37,292 bases of DNA from an uncultured Eubacteriales bacterium. Lineage in GTDB: Bacteria > Bacillota > Clostridia > Oscillospirales > CAG-272. The notes under the pieces were generated by a model. It ran no database searches and was not told the origin of the DNA. It was given only the letters and a program-made list of their open reading frames with translations. A program made the translations under genes and the position numbers. This document shows positions 22,369-31,428 of the stretch, in pieces. The stretch is from NCBI GenBank assembly GCA_905205065.1, contig CAJLCI010000025.1, positions 1-37,292 of the forward strand, read 5' to 3'. Position 1 is the first letter of the stretch. The number at the start of each line of letters is the position of its first letter.

Positions 22369-24846
22369 TTAAAGTCCGAGCTTTGAGCGGTTCATCTTTT
22401 CAACATCGCTGAAATTGTGAGTAGGTACATATCCCGGAATCGGCATAAGCTTCTCATGAATACAGTCTATGATGCCGTCCGCCTGCGGGAAGTAATACTT
22501 TTCAAGCTCAAATGCAGGCGTAATCCAGTTGCGTGAGCCGTAAGCAACGGCGGGAGCGTCAAGATAGTCAAATGCGAATTCGTTGATATTTGCTGCCATA
22601 TCCTTCATGATAGAGCCTCTCTCGCATGCGTCACCGACTATAATCACTTTTCCTGTTTTCTTAACCGACTCTATAACCTTTGTGTAGTCAAAAGGAACAA
22701 TCGAACGTGTATCAATAACCTCTGCCGAAATGCCGTACTTTTCTTCAAGCGTTTTGGCAGCTTCAAGAGCTCTGTAAAGAACGGCTCCGATAGTTAAAAT
22801 TGTCACATCCTTGCCGGCACGCTTGACATCGGGATCACCGAATTCAACCTCGTAGTATTCCTTCGGAACACCGCCCTCGTGGAATTCCTCTCCCTTGTCG
22901 TAAATTCTCTGAGACTCAAAGAAAATTACCGGATCTGTTCCTTCAAGCGCGGCCGTCATCAAGCCCTTAGCATCATAAGGAGTAGACGGGAATACAACCT
23001 TCAGGCCCGGAATATGAGCTGTCAGCGCCGTCCAGTCCTGAGAGTGCTGCGCACCGTATTTTGAACCGACAGAAACACGGAGAATAATCGGCATTTTGAG
23101 AATACCGGCGCTCATTGCCTGCCATTTTGCCATCTGGTTAAAGATTTCATCGCCTGCACAGCCAATAAAGTCAGCGTACATAAGCTCGACAATCGCGCGT
23201 CCGCCGCACATTGCATATCCTACAGCGGAACCGACAATTGCGGACTCGGAAATCGGAGAGTTGAAGAAACGGTGATACGGAACAGAATCGGTGATCTTCT
23301 TGTATACTCCGAACGCTCCGCCCCAATCACGATTGTCCTCTCCGTAAGCGATAAGCGTAGGATCGTCGTAGAATTTATCTATTATCGGCTCACACAGACC
23401 GTCGCGGATATTGTACAGCTTCATTTTTGAAACGGGCTTTCCGTTTTCATCCTTAGCGGTACGGATTTTTCCCGCAATTTCTTTCACGCGGGCGCAGTCC
23501 TCTTTGGCTGTAAGCATCTCAGCCTCACGCGAAGGATCCATGCTGTGAACCTTCTGATTCGAGAACATGATAGACGATATAGCGTCGGGATTTTTATCAA
23601 GATCCATACGCGGCGATATTTCATCGTTAATAGCAAGCTTAACAGTTTCAGTAATGCGGTTAATTATACCTTCGTCAATAGATGCAATCTCGTTTTCTGT
23701 GGCAATTTTGCCCTCGATGAGCTTTTTCTTGAACGCGATAATCGGATCTGCCGCTTTCCATGCTTCAATTTCCTCAGGAGTTCTGTAGGTAGAGCTGTCC
23801 GAAGGAGAATGTCCGGAAACACGGTACGTAACAACGTCAAGCAGAGCCGGACCCTTTCCGTTCACAAGAAGCTCTTTCTTTCTTGTTACAGCATCGATGA
23901 CCGCGAGAGGATCATATCCGTTTACGCGTTCAGCGTGCATCATGTCGGGATTGAAGCCTGCACCGAGACGTGCAGCCATGTCATAGCCCATTGTCTCGCC
24001 TCTCGTTTGTCCGCCCATTCCATAGTGGTTGTTGAATATGTTAAAGAGAATCGGCATTCCGGTTCCGTTGCCGTCATTCCAAAGCTTAGTAATCTGATCC
24101 ATAGACGCAAAGTTAAAGGATTCAAGAACAGGACCGCGTCCGCATGCGCCGTCGCCGCAGTTGGCAACAACGATTCCCCTCTTATGGTTGCTGCGCTTAT
24201 AGAGAGCAGCTCCGAGCGCGATAGGCGCTCCACCGCCAACGATTGCATTGTTCGGCATAATTCCGAAAGGAATAAAGAACGCGTGCATTGATCCGCCGAG
24301 ACCGCGGTTAAAGCCGGTTGTTCTTGCGAATATCTCGGCAAGCGCGCCGTAAAGGAGGAAATTGATTGCAAGCTCCTTAATATCTCCTCCAGCATTCATA
24401 TGCTTTTCAACCACGTTCAGAACCGTTCCGTCAAGGAAATCTTTCATTATATCGTAAAGCTCTTTTTCGTCGAGCTTATTGATTGAAGAAAGACCTTTGG
24501 CAAGTATTTCCCCGTGGCTGCGGTGAGAACCGAAGGTAAGGTCGTCAATATCAAGACTGTAAGCTTCTCCGACCGCAGAAGCCTCCTGACCTATCGAAAG
24601 GTGCGCAGGTCCCGGATTATTGTATGCCACTCCGTTGTACTCGCTCTTTGTTTTGATTTCATTGAGCATTGTTTCAAACTCACGGATTATACGCATATCC
24701 CTGTAGATACGGATAAAATCGTCCTTGCTGTAAATCTTTTTTTCTTCCGCAAGCGTCTTATTGTACTGGCATACGGCTATATCCTCGAAATGTATATAGC
24801 CGGGTTCAAAAGCTTTTTTCGGATCAACAAACTGTGACTTTGGCAT
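22369..24846 (-). CDS. 2-oxoacid dehydrogenase E1, alpha and beta subunits fused
   Basis: An 825-residue protein joining both E1 chains. Residues 40-430 are the alpha part, with the thiamine-diphosphate motif NCGDGACGRG (229-238) ... NN (272-273) and the family phrase GSMHAFF. From about 474 the beta part follows: LIAYGEDNRDWGGAFGV, ISESAIVGSAVGYAMCGGRAIVE, KYGAQHSQDW and VIDTRSIVPFDY. In most bacteria these are two genes. The enzyme decarboxylates a 2-oxoacid and transfers the acyl group to lipoyl-E2. The substrate (pyruvate, acetoin or a branched-chain 2-oxoacid) cannot be fixed from sequence alone. The GDG-to-NN gap is about 10 residues longer than usual because of an insert near TKLWNDGNGTG. 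E3 lies 100 bp upstream, lplA 263 bp downstream. Confidence 0.9.
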   Translation of the reverse strand: MPKSQFVDPKKAFEPGYIHFEDIAVCQYNKTLAEEKKIYSKDDFIRIYRDMRIIREFETMLNEIKTKSEYNGVAYNNPGPAHLSIGQEASAVGEAYSLDIDDLTFGSHRSHGEILAKGLSSINKLDEKELYDIMKDFLDGTVLNVVEKHMNAGGDIKELAINFLLYGALAEIFARTTGFNRGLGGSMHAFFIPFGIMPNNAIVGGGAPIALGAALYKRSNHKRGIVVANCGDGACGRGPVLESFNFASMDQITKLWNDGNGTGMPILFNIFNNHYGMGGQTRGETMGYDMAARLGAGFNPDMMHAERVNGYDPLAVIDAVTRKKELLVNGKGPALLDVVTYRVSGHSPSDSSTYRTPEEIEAWKAADPIIAFKKKLIEGKIATENEIASIDEGIINRITETVKLAINDEISPRMDLDKNPDAISSIMFSNQKVHSMDPSREAEMLTAKEDCARVKEIAGKIRTAKDENGKPVSKMKLYNIRDGLCEPIIDKFYDDPTLIAYGEDNRDWGGAFGVYKKITDSVPYHRFFNSPISESAIVGSAVGYAMCGGRAIVELMYADFIGCAGDEIFNQMAKWQAMSAGILKMPIILRVSVGSKYGAQHSQDWTALTAHIPGLKVVFPSTPYDAKGLMTAALEGTDPVIFFESQRIYDKGEEFHEGGVPKEYYEVEFGDPDVKRAGKDVTILTIGAVLYRALEAAKTLEEKYGISAEVIDTRSIVPFDYTKVIESVKKTGKVIIVGDACERGSIMKDMAANINEFAFDYLDAPAVAYGSRNWITPAFELEKYYFPQADGIIDCIHEKLMPIPGYVPTHNFSDVEKMNRSKLGL

Positions 24847-24946
24847 AATTGTACTCCTTCTTTATATTACTATTTTATTGTTTGATTTATTTTATGCCGT
24901 CCGGACAATAATACGCCGGACAGGCAGAATAAACAGCATCAGATAC

Positions 24947-26308
24947 TCAGAACATAAATGCGGCTTCTCTGAGAACCTCTCCGACCGTCGGGTGCGGGAA
25001 AACGCTCTTCTGAATATCCTCGATGCGCATCTGTTTGTCTACCATCATAGCGCATCCGTATATCATTTCGGAAGCATATGTTCCGATCATGTGAACTCCG
25101 AGAATATTTTTATGCTGTGCTCCTACGATAAGCTTAATTACGTCGTTTCCGCCCTCATTTTCTGCAACGTATCTTCCGCTGAGCTTAAGAGTAACCGTCT
25201 TGGAAATTACATCAAGCCCCTTAGCCTTTGCCGATTCTTCGGTTTCGCCTACGGCAGCCACCTCGGGATTTGTATAAATAACAGACGGAATTGCGTCATA
25301 ATTCACGCGGTCTTTTTTGCCAAGCATATTATTAATTGCCGCTTCTCCTTCACGGTAAGCCGTATGCGCAAGCATCGATCTGCCGTTTACATCGCCTGCA
25401 GCCCATACTCCGGCGACATTAGTCTGTCCGTAATCATTGGTGACAATCGCTCCGCGTTCGGTAAGAACTCCGATATTTTCAAGTCCTATTCCCTGAGTCA
25501 TCGCACGGCGGCCTATTGATATAAGCACACGGTCTGCCTTTGCCGAGAGCTGTTTTCCGCCGAGCTCGTAATTTACGCAGTCAGAGCCGACAGATGTGAC
25601 CTTCGCACCGAGAAGAAATTCCACTCCGCGCTTTGTATACTCTTTCTGAAGCATCGAGGAAATTTCGCGGTCGGTAGGTCCGCCTATGTGATCAAGCATT
25701 TCAATAACCGTAACCCGGCTTCCTATACTGCAAAAATAGGAAGCCATCTCAAGACCGATAACTCCTCCGCCGATAACAACCAAATTCTTCGGAACTTCTT
25801 TTAAATCTAAAATTTCATGGTTCGTCATGCCAAATCCGGACTCGACCGATTCGCGGAGTCCTGGTATCGGAGGAACCGCGGCGGTTGAACCGGTGCATAT
25901 CAGAAGTCTCTTGCCGATATACTCATTGCCGCCGGCTTTTACCGCAAAGCCTTCTGTGTCACGGCGCAGAATCTCTCCGGCTTCGTTTACAACGTCAATT
26001 CCGGCCTTTTTCAGCGTTGCGCCTATACCTCCGACAAGCATTTTTACGACCTTGTTCTTGCGTTCAATTACAAATTCATGATCGATGGAGGCTCCGTCAA
26101 GCTTAACGCCGTATTCGCTGCAATGCTTTGAATAATCATATATTTTAGCTGAATAGAGAAGCGTCTTTGTAGGAATGCATCCCTCATTCAGACACACTCC
26201 GCCGAGAGCTCTTTTTTCAATTACAAGAGTTTTGAAACCGCCGTGAGCAGCGCGCTCAGCGGCGTTGTATCCTGCGGGACCTCCTCCGAGAATAATCAGA
26301 TCATACAT
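24947..26308 (-). CDS. lpdA: Dihydrolipoyl dehydrogenase (E3)
   Basis: A 453-residue FAD flavoprotein. The N-terminal FAD motif is LIILGGGPAGYNAAERA, the redox disulfide GGVCLNEGCIPTK (C39, C44), the NAD motif VVIGGGVIGLEMASYF, the second FAD motif GVWAAGDVNGRSMLAHTAYREGE and the C-terminal catalytic HPTVGE. It reoxidises dihydrolipoamide on E2 with NAD. There is no N-terminal lipoyl domain, unlike some clostridial and acetoin-type E3 proteins. It starts 34 bp after the E2 stop, with AAAGGAA before the ATG, so it is clearly co-transcribed with E2. Confidence 0.95.
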   Translation of the reverse strand: MYDLIILGGGPAGYNAAERAAHGGFKTLVIEKRALGGVCLNEGCIPTKTLLYSAKIYDYSKHCSEYGVKLDGASIDHEFVIERKNKVVKMLVGGIGATLKKAGIDVVNEAGEILRRDTEGFAVKAGGNEYIGKRLLICTGSTAAVPPIPGLRESVESGFGMTNHEILDLKEVPKNLVVIGGGVIGLEMASYFCSIGSRVTVIEMLDHIGGPTDREISSMLQKEYTKRGVEFLLGAKVTSVGSDCVNYELGGKQLSAKADRVLISIGRRAMTQGIGLENIGVLTERGAIVTNDYGQTNVAGVWAAGDVNGRSMLAHTAYREGEAAINNMLGKKDRVNYDAIPSVIYTNPEVAAVGETEESAKAKGLDVISKTVTLKLSGRYVAENEGGNDVIKLIVGAQHKNILGVHMIGTYASEMIYGCAMMVDKQMRIEDIQKSVFPHPTVGEVLREAAFMF

Positions 26309-26341
26309 AACAGTATATATTCCTTTCTGTATTATAAAGGC

Positions 26342-27682
26342 TTATTTTGCAAGCAAAAGATTGAAGTTTTCAAGATTTGCGCATAGCTCCTTAAGGAATT
26401 TCGCCGCAGGAGCGCCGTCAAGAGCGCGGTGATCAAATGTAAGAGAAAGTCCCATCGCATTATAAAATACGTCTTTACCATCGACAAGCTTTACACGTCT
26501 TGTAATCGTATCGACGCCGAGAATACCTGTCTGCGGAGGATTAATTACAGGCGTGAAGCTCTCAACGCCGAGAGAGCCGAGATTGGTAACGGTGAATGAA
26601 GCGCCGCGGAGGAGATCAGGGTTGATCGTTCCTGCCTGAGCGTCCTTGATCACCGATTTTGTCTGGGCTGCAAGCTCATTCAGCGACAGCGTATCCGCGC
26701 CGAATACCGTAGGAACAAGAAGTCCGCGGGGCGTATCAACCGCAACGCCGAGGTTGACATGTGAAAAATAACGCATAATATCTTTGTCATCAAGATAATT
26801 TGCATTGAGATCGCGGTGACCGAGCAGAGTTTTGGCAACTGCAAACAGAACCATGTCATTAAGCGTTATGTTGTTCATGCCGAGCTTCTCGCCGTTTGCC
26901 TTAAGCGACGCCCTGTATGACATAATTTCGGATGCGTCAAATGTGGCGTTGAGCGTAAGCTGAGCCATATTTGAAAGCGAAGCATGCATACTCTTTGCAA
27001 TTACGCGGCGAATATTCGGAAGCTTTACGTCCTCATATTCGGCGGCAGGAACAGACGGCGCTGAAGCTGCGGGAGCCGCGCTCGCCGGCTCCTCTTTCGC
27101 AGCGGCGGAGTTTGTAAGTCCCTTATCCAAAAGAGAATTTATATCCCGTTCAATTATTCTTCCCATCGGACCTGTCGGCACAGCCTTTGACAAATCGGCA
27201 TCCGTTTTTTCAGCAAGATGGCGCGCGCGGGGAGAAATTCTCATAAAGCCGTCTTCCGATTTTGTCTGAGCTGCCGTCGTCTCCGGCGCCGCGGAAGCCG
27301 CAGGAGCCGGCGCTGAAGGCACAGCATTTTTCTCCGGCGAATCATTTACCTCCGGCGTTTTCATGCCGCTCTGAGCCTCTTCGGACGCTCCGTCTTCTCC
27401 GAGCTGTTTTTTTGCCTCGGCTACAAGAGCAGAAATATCCTCTCCCGCATTACCGATAATGCATACCGGATTCAGACACGGAACATCGTCTCCCTCCTCG
27501 GCAAAAACCTCCAATAAAGTTCCCTCGGCAGCGGATTCTTCATCAAATGACGACTTATCTGTTTCGTAAGAAAACAGGACGTCCTTTACAGCTACATTAT
27601 CGCCTTTTTTCTTTTTCCATTCGGTAATAACACAGCTTTCAACGCTCTGACCCTGTCTTGGCATAATCACTAATGTTGCCAT
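26342..27682 (-). CDS. 2-oxoacid dehydrogenase E2 (dihydrolipoyl acyltransferase)
   Basis: A 446-residue E2 with the classic order: one lipoyl domain (1-80, lipoyl lysine K43 in YETDKSSFDE), an Ala/Pro/Ser linker (about 95-140), a peripheral-subunit-binding domain (RISPRARHLAEKTDADLSKAVPTGPMGRIIERDI, about 147-181), a second Ala/Pro linker and the acyltransferase domain. The catalytic motif is DHRALDG (417-423). It forms the core of the complex to which E1 and E3 bind. The gene follows the DeoR-type regulator by 87 bp and precedes E3 by 33 bp. The acyl group is not specified by the sequence. Confidence 0.93.
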   Translation of the reverse strand: MATLVIMPRQGQSVESCVITEWKKKKGDNVAVKDVLFSYETDKSSFDEESAAEGTLLEVFAEEGDDVPCLNPVCIIGNAGEDISALVAEAKKQLGEDGASEEAQSGMKTPEVNDSPEKNAVPSAPAPAASAAPETTAAQTKSEDGFMRISPRARHLAEKTDADLSKAVPTGPMGRIIERDINSLLDKGLTNSAAAKEEPASAAPAASAPSVPAAEYEDVKLPNIRRVIAKSMHASLSNMAQLTLNATFDASEIMSYRASLKANGEKLGMNNITLNDMVLFAVAKTLLGHRDLNANYLDDKDIMRYFSHVNLGVAVDTPRGLLVPTVFGADTLSLNELAAQTKSVIKDAQAGTINPDLLRGASFTVTNLGSLGVESFTPVINPPQTGILGVDTITRRVKLVDGKDVFYNAMGLSLTFDHRALDGAPAAKFLKELCANLENFNLLLAK

Positions 27683-27769
27683 TGTATTTATCTTCCTCCA
27701 TTATTTTTTATTATTGGTACAGAATTATATTTAACCAGGAAAAATATCCCGTTTCTGTCAAAAGAAATT

Positions 27770-28546
27770 TCAGACGCCGAGATCGGCGACTATTATTTTT
27801 GTTCCGCTTTTCCTTGCCTCGTCCGCAATTTCCTGCGGTACAACCCTGTCTGTTATAATCGTATCTATCATACTGAAATCCGCAAACGTATAAGGAAGCG
27901 TCTTGTCCAGCTTTGAATTGTCCGTGAGAATCACAGTTCTTCTTGCCTTTTCAATAACCAGCCTCTTAAATTCACATTCACTGTAATTTCCACAGGTAAA
28001 TCCATTATCCGAAGATACGCCTGACGGAACTATAAACGCGACGTCAATATTAATATCGGACAAATATTTTACGGCAACATTTCCCGAAACAGAAATGCTG
28101 TCGCGGTTCAGCATACCGCCTACTAAATTTACAATCGGAAGCTTCTTTTTTATAAGCTCAAGAGCGATATTCGGACCAGTTGTGGTAATTACAAGTCTTT
28201 CGTCCGGCATCATCGATGCGAGCTGAAAAATAGTCGTCCCGGAATCAAGAAAAACCGATCTTTCCGTTTCTATCATTTTGATGGCAACGTCTGCAATTTT
28301 TTGCTTCTCCTGAGGATGCTCGTTCATTCTGAGCGAAAACTTCCCCTCCATGCATGACGTTATAAACTTCATGGAACGGGCGCCGCCGCGAACCTTGATA
28401 GCTTCACTCTGCTTTTCAAAATAATCAATATCACGGCGAAGGGTCATACTTGAAACGTCGGGAAACATTTCTTCGAGCTCATGCAGCGACACAAAAGGCT
28501 TATTTCGCAGCATGTCACGAATTTTTTCTCTGCGATCAAAATTCAT
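27770..28546 (-). CDS. DeoR/GlpR-type transcriptional regulator
   Basis: A 258-residue DeoR-family protein. The N-terminal winged helix-turn-helix is RREKIRDMLRNKPFVSLHELEEMFPDVSSMTLRRDIDYFEKQSEAIKVRGGAR (5-57). The C-terminal sugar-isomerase-like sensor domain has SVFLDSGTTIFQLASMM, TTTGPNIALELIKK, NLVGGMLNRDSISVSG and ILTDNSKLDKT. Such regulators respond to phosphorylated sugars or related intermediates. It is the first gene of the run leading to E2-E3-E1-lplA, behind a perfect promoter, so it probably controls this operon and itself; TAACAT repeats at 28672-28720 are candidate operators. GGAAA lies about 8 bp before the ATG. Confidence 0.92.
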   Translation of the reverse strand: MNFDRREKIRDMLRNKPFVSLHELEEMFPDVSSMTLRRDIDYFEKQSEAIKVRGGARSMKFITSCMEGKFSLRMNEHPQEKQKIADVAIKMIETERSVFLDSGTTIFQLASMMPDERLVITTTGPNIALELIKKKLPIVNLVGGMLNRDSISVSGNVAVKYLSDINIDVAFIVPSGVSSDNGFTCGNYSECEFKRLVIEKARRTVILTDNSKLDKTLPYTFADFSMIDTIITDRVVPQEIADEARKSGTKIIVADLGV

Positions 28547-28671
28547 ATCAATTTTCCTTTCAACCCCTGTTTTTCGGCTGTCTAAACATTTTACCGCTTT
28601 TTTATAATATCAAAATGAGGTTTAAATTCTTAAATGATTCAACAAATTTTGCTGTGAAAAAATAACGTTTT

Positions 28672-28720
28672 TAACATTCGCGTCTGTTAATAATAACATC
28701 CACCGTGTGATTATAACATT
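28672..28720 (-). promoter_or_regulatory. Candidate operator: three TAACAT boxes at the DeoR promoter
   Basis: On the plus strand TAACAT occurs at 28672, 28694 and 28714, spaced 22 and 20 bp, two helical turns, overlapping and following the -10 box. One is part of the dyad TGTTA-ATAA-TAACA (28685-28698). DeoR-family proteins often bind such repeats next to their own promoter. Assignment to this regulator is inference. Confidence 0.4.
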
Positions 28721-28738
28721 TTTGATTTCCTATGTCAA
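28710..28738 (-). promoter_or_regulatory. Perfect sigma-A promoter of the 2-oxoacid dehydrogenase operon
   Basis: Minus strand: TTGACA (28733-28738), 17-bp spacer, TATAAT (28710-28715) preceded by TGT. The leader before the DeoR-type ATG is about 155 nt. Confidence 0.9.
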
Positions 28739-28857
28739 TATGCTGTATTTATATTTTTTGTAAGTTATATTAATTGTTTACAATTTGCCGGATTTTGCGT
28801 CGAAATTCTCCGATATTCTCTTAAAATCTTTTAAAATCTTTGTATTCATATCAAATA

Positions 28858-28897
28858 ATTATAAAAATCCGCTGAGAGTTTTCAACGTTCTCAGCGG
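28858..28897 (-). terminator. Terminator of the murC transcript
   Basis: Minus strand: stem CCGCTGAGA / TCTCAGCGG, 11-base loop, then ATTTTTATAATT. It lies 290 bp after the murC stop; the space between is filled by the 17-bp array. Confidence 0.8.
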
Positions 28898-28941
28898 CAT
28901 TTCAATAAATCTTTCATTACAATACAATCGGTCTGCGCTGC

Positions 28942-29117
28942 AGTCAGTTACTCATTGCCGTAAGTAATTCATTGCAGCGAGTCATGAATTTCAGTCAGTC
29001 ATGAATTTCATTCGGTCATGAATTGCACCATGTCATACGTACGGTGCATACAGCAATTCATCGTAGTCAGTCACACATGACAGTCAGTTATACATGACAG
29101 TCAGTCATGCATTGCGC
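28942..29117. repeat. 17-bp tandem array downstream of murC
   Basis: Units of the type AGTCAGTCATGAATTTC start at 28942, 28959, 28976, 28993, 29010 and 29027, exactly 17 bp apart, with a slip in the middle and three more units at the end (AGTCAGTTATACATGAC type). About ten units, degenerate, without spacers. It lies between the murC stop and its terminator, so it would be transcribed as 3' untranslated RNA. Confidence 0.9.
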
Positions 29118-29188
29118 AGTATACAGCGGTAACTGCAAATATTACAAGAAGTATGAAATGTACAAGATAAAACATTTTTAATTCCTTT

Positions 29189-30631
29189 TTATTTCTTTTT
29201 TGCTTTTTCTATAAGATCGGAGGACAAAGCTATTATATCACCGGCTCCCATAACAATTACGACATCATCCTCGTTTGTAACCTGCGATATATATTCACTG
29301 ATCTGCTCAAATTGCTTTCCCTTAGGAATATACAACGCTCCCATAATGGCATCCGCAAGCTGCTCTGACGTTACTCCGCTTCTGTTTTCTTCTCTCCCCG
29401 CCGAGTAAATGTCGGTTATTATAAGTCTGTCCGCATCACCGAATGACAATTTAAGCTCATCAAAAAGTCCGTACGTTCTTGAATAGGTATGCGGCTGAAA
29501 TATGCACCAGACAGTTTTTCCGAAGCTGCGCGCGGCGGCAAGCGTCGCTTTGATCTCGGTAGGATGATGAGCGTAGTCATCATAAACGGAAGCTCCGTGA
29601 ACACTGGTTCCGCGGTATTCAAGTCTCCTTTTTGTTCCCCTGAAGCTCTGTAAACCCGCTTTTACAGAATATACGGACATTCCGTTTTCTATGCAGGCAG
29701 CAGCGGCAGCCACGGCATCGGAAACATTGTGAACACCAGGTACATTTAAATCTATTACGCAGAGCGTCTCTCTGTTATTATCCGCAACTCTGACTAAAGC
29801 AAAACGGATTTTCTCCCCGCGGACTGTAATTTTATCGGCAAAATAATGAGCGTCGGATTTAAGCGGAGAAACAGGGGTTTTTATACTATATGTAATAAGT
29901 CTTCCGTTAAATCCCCCGGCCGCCTTTACAGCAGGATCGCTGTCAGTACATATAACAGCGGTATCGGCTTTTGAAATATACTTCTTAAAGCTATCCGTTA
30001 TTTGTTCAATACTGTGAAAATAATCGACGTGTTCAAGCTCTATATTAAGAATAACCGCCGTAGTCGGACAGAACGAAAGAAAGGAATCGGTGTATTCACA
30101 CGCTTCAAAGATGAAGTAATTTCTGCCTCCTATTTTATATGCCCCGTCTATCGCTTCAAGCTCGGCGCCGCTTACAATTGTCGGATTCGTATTTGCCTGA
30201 AGAGCTATCATAGCCGTCATCGACGTCGTAGTGCTTTTCCCGTGAGTCCCGGCAATCCCGATTCTGTTTGCATAAGGAAGCATAATCTTTCCCAAAAAGT
30301 CTGCCCTGGAAAAACAGGGAATTCCCCGTTTCCTTGCCTCCGAAAGCTCAGGATTCCCGCTGTGAATTGCCGCCGTATAAATTACAGCATCACATGTATC
30401 CGGCAAATTGCAAGCCGAATGCGAATAAAATATCTTTATTCCGTTCCGTTCCATTTTTTCCGTAAGAGACGAGCAGGTGCGGTCGCTTCCGCAAACATTA
30501 GCACCTTCATTTAATGCAATCATCGCAAGAGAAGACATGCTAATTCCGCCTATACCGATAAAAAACAGATTTTTTCCCTTAAGGAAAATATCTTCATTTT
30601 TTGTTTTATCCGAATCAATTATTGTCAGCAT
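29189..30631 (-). CDS. murC: UDP-N-acetylmuramate--L-alanine ligase
   Basis: From the ATG at 30631 the protein has 480 residues. The UDP-binding loop is FFIGIGGISMSSLAMIAL, the ATP-binding P-loop GIAGTHGKSTTTSM (residues 125-138), then EACEYTDSFLSF, LNIELEHVDYF and the C-terminal DDYAHHPTEIKATLAAAR and FQPHTYSRT. It adds the first amino acid of the peptidoglycan stem peptide, in the cytoplasm. The frame runs 16 codons further to 30679, but AAAGG sits 8 bp before the chosen ATG. spoVG is divergent, 249 bp away, a neighbourhood also found in other Clostridia. A weak promoter pair (TTGATT ... TATAAA, minus strand near 30685-30710) has only a 15-bp spacer. Confidence 0.95.
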   Translation of the reverse strand: MLTIIDSDKTKNEDIFLKGKNLFFIGIGGISMSSLAMIALNEGANVCGSDRTCSSLTEKMERNGIKIFYSHSACNLPDTCDAVIYTAAIHSGNPELSEARKRGIPCFSRADFLGKIMLPYANRIGIAGTHGKSTTTSMTAMIALQANTNPTIVSGAELEAIDGAYKIGGRNYFIFEACEYTDSFLSFCPTTAVILNIELEHVDYFHSIEQITDSFKKYISKADTAVICTDSDPAVKAAGGFNGRLITYSIKTPVSPLKSDAHYFADKITVRGEKIRFALVRVADNNRETLCVIDLNVPGVHNVSDAVAAAAACIENGMSVYSVKAGLQSFRGTKRRLEYRGTSVHGASVYDDYAHHPTEIKATLAAARSFGKTVWCIFQPHTYSRTYGLFDELKLSFGDADRLIITDIYSAGREENRSGVTSEQLADAIMGALYIPKGKQFEQISEYISQVTNEDDVVIVMGAGDIIALSSDLIEKAKKK

Positions 30632-30879
30632 GTGGACACCTTTCCCTAACATTTGTGCATGTGCAACAAATATAAACAAAGTTTTTATACATTTTATCTA
30701 AAAGAATCAAAAAATACATATAACGTTAAAAGAAAAATTTTATTTCAGCAAAGCAAAATTCATAATGTTACTCTATAATTACATACATCGGTCAATGTAT
30801 TTCGGCGCATTATCAGCCGATACACCTGTTAATATCGGAAAAGACCGAACTTATCAAATGAAAACAGGAGGTTATCATA

Positions 30880-31170
30880 ATGACGATCACGGACATTAAA
30901 TTTAGGAAATTGTTTGATAACGACGGTCCTATGAAAGCGATTGCGTCGGTAACGTTTGACGGAGCTCTTGCCGTTCATGATGTAAAGGTTATTTATGCGC
31001 GCGAGCGGTATTTTAACGTTATGCCGTGCAAAAAGAATCCTGATAACACATATCGTGATATAGTTCATCCGATCAACGCAGAATTCAGAAAAATTCTTGA
31101 AGATGAAGTCATCGGAAAATACCACGAAACCGTTGCCGCCCTCGAACAGGAAAACGAAGATCAGAACTAA
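30880..31170 (+). CDS. spoVG: SpoVG family septation/RNA-binding regulator
   Basis: The 96-residue protein matches SpoVG throughout: MTITDIKFRKLFDNDGPMKAIASVTFDGALAVHDVKVI, the KKNPDNTYRDIVHPINAEFR block, and an acidic variable tail. The usual MPSKK is MPCKK here. SpoVG affects septation, sporulation and virulence in Bacillus and Staphylococcus, probably by binding nucleic acid. AGGAGG lies 8 bp before the ATG. In Bacillus it is transcribed by SigH; I found a TATAAT at 30774-30779 but no convincing SigH or SigA partner box. The 3' side carries a 15-bp array and then a very strong terminator. Confidence 0.96.
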   Translation: MTITDIKFRKLFDNDGPMKAIASVTFDGALAVHDVKVIYARERYFNVMPCKKNPDNTYRDIVHPINAEFRKILEDEVIGKYHETVAALEQENEDQN

Positions 31171-31175
31171 ACACT

Positions 31176-31347
31176 GTGTAACAAAACGCCGTTCAGCGAA
31201 ATACAGTATAACAAAAGCTGTGCAGACGAACTCCGTATAATCATAATCATCAGCAAGCATGATCGTATAGATAAACGCTGTACAGCCAAATGCCGTACAG
31301 TTAAACGTCGTATAGCTAAACGCTGCACAGGCAAATACCGTATAATC
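31176..31347. repeat. 15-bp tandem array downstream of spoVG
   Basis: The last five units are exact in length: AAACGCTGTACAGCC (31273), AAATGCCGTACAGTT (31288), AAACGTCGTATAGCT (31303), AAACGCTGCACAGGC (31318), AAATACCGTATAATC (31333). The upstream part (31176-31272) is more degenerate. It lies between the spoVG stop and its terminator. Confidence 0.85.
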
Positions 31348-31428
31348 GAACATGTAAACTTAATACTTTTTTTCTGATTACCGAAGTGCGGCTGAACGCC
31401 TATTAAAATTTGGCATTTATTATCTATA

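Noticed and set aside
23545..24395. Long frames opposite or out of phase with the E1 gene
   Set aside because: Shadows of a strongly conserved 825-residue coding sequence.
30829..31353. 174-codon frame opposite spoVG with a five-residue repeat, pentapeptide-like
   Set aside because: The repeat is translation of the 15-bp array and the rest is antisense to a confident spoVG gene; a 15-bp period always gives five-residue repeats in any open frame.
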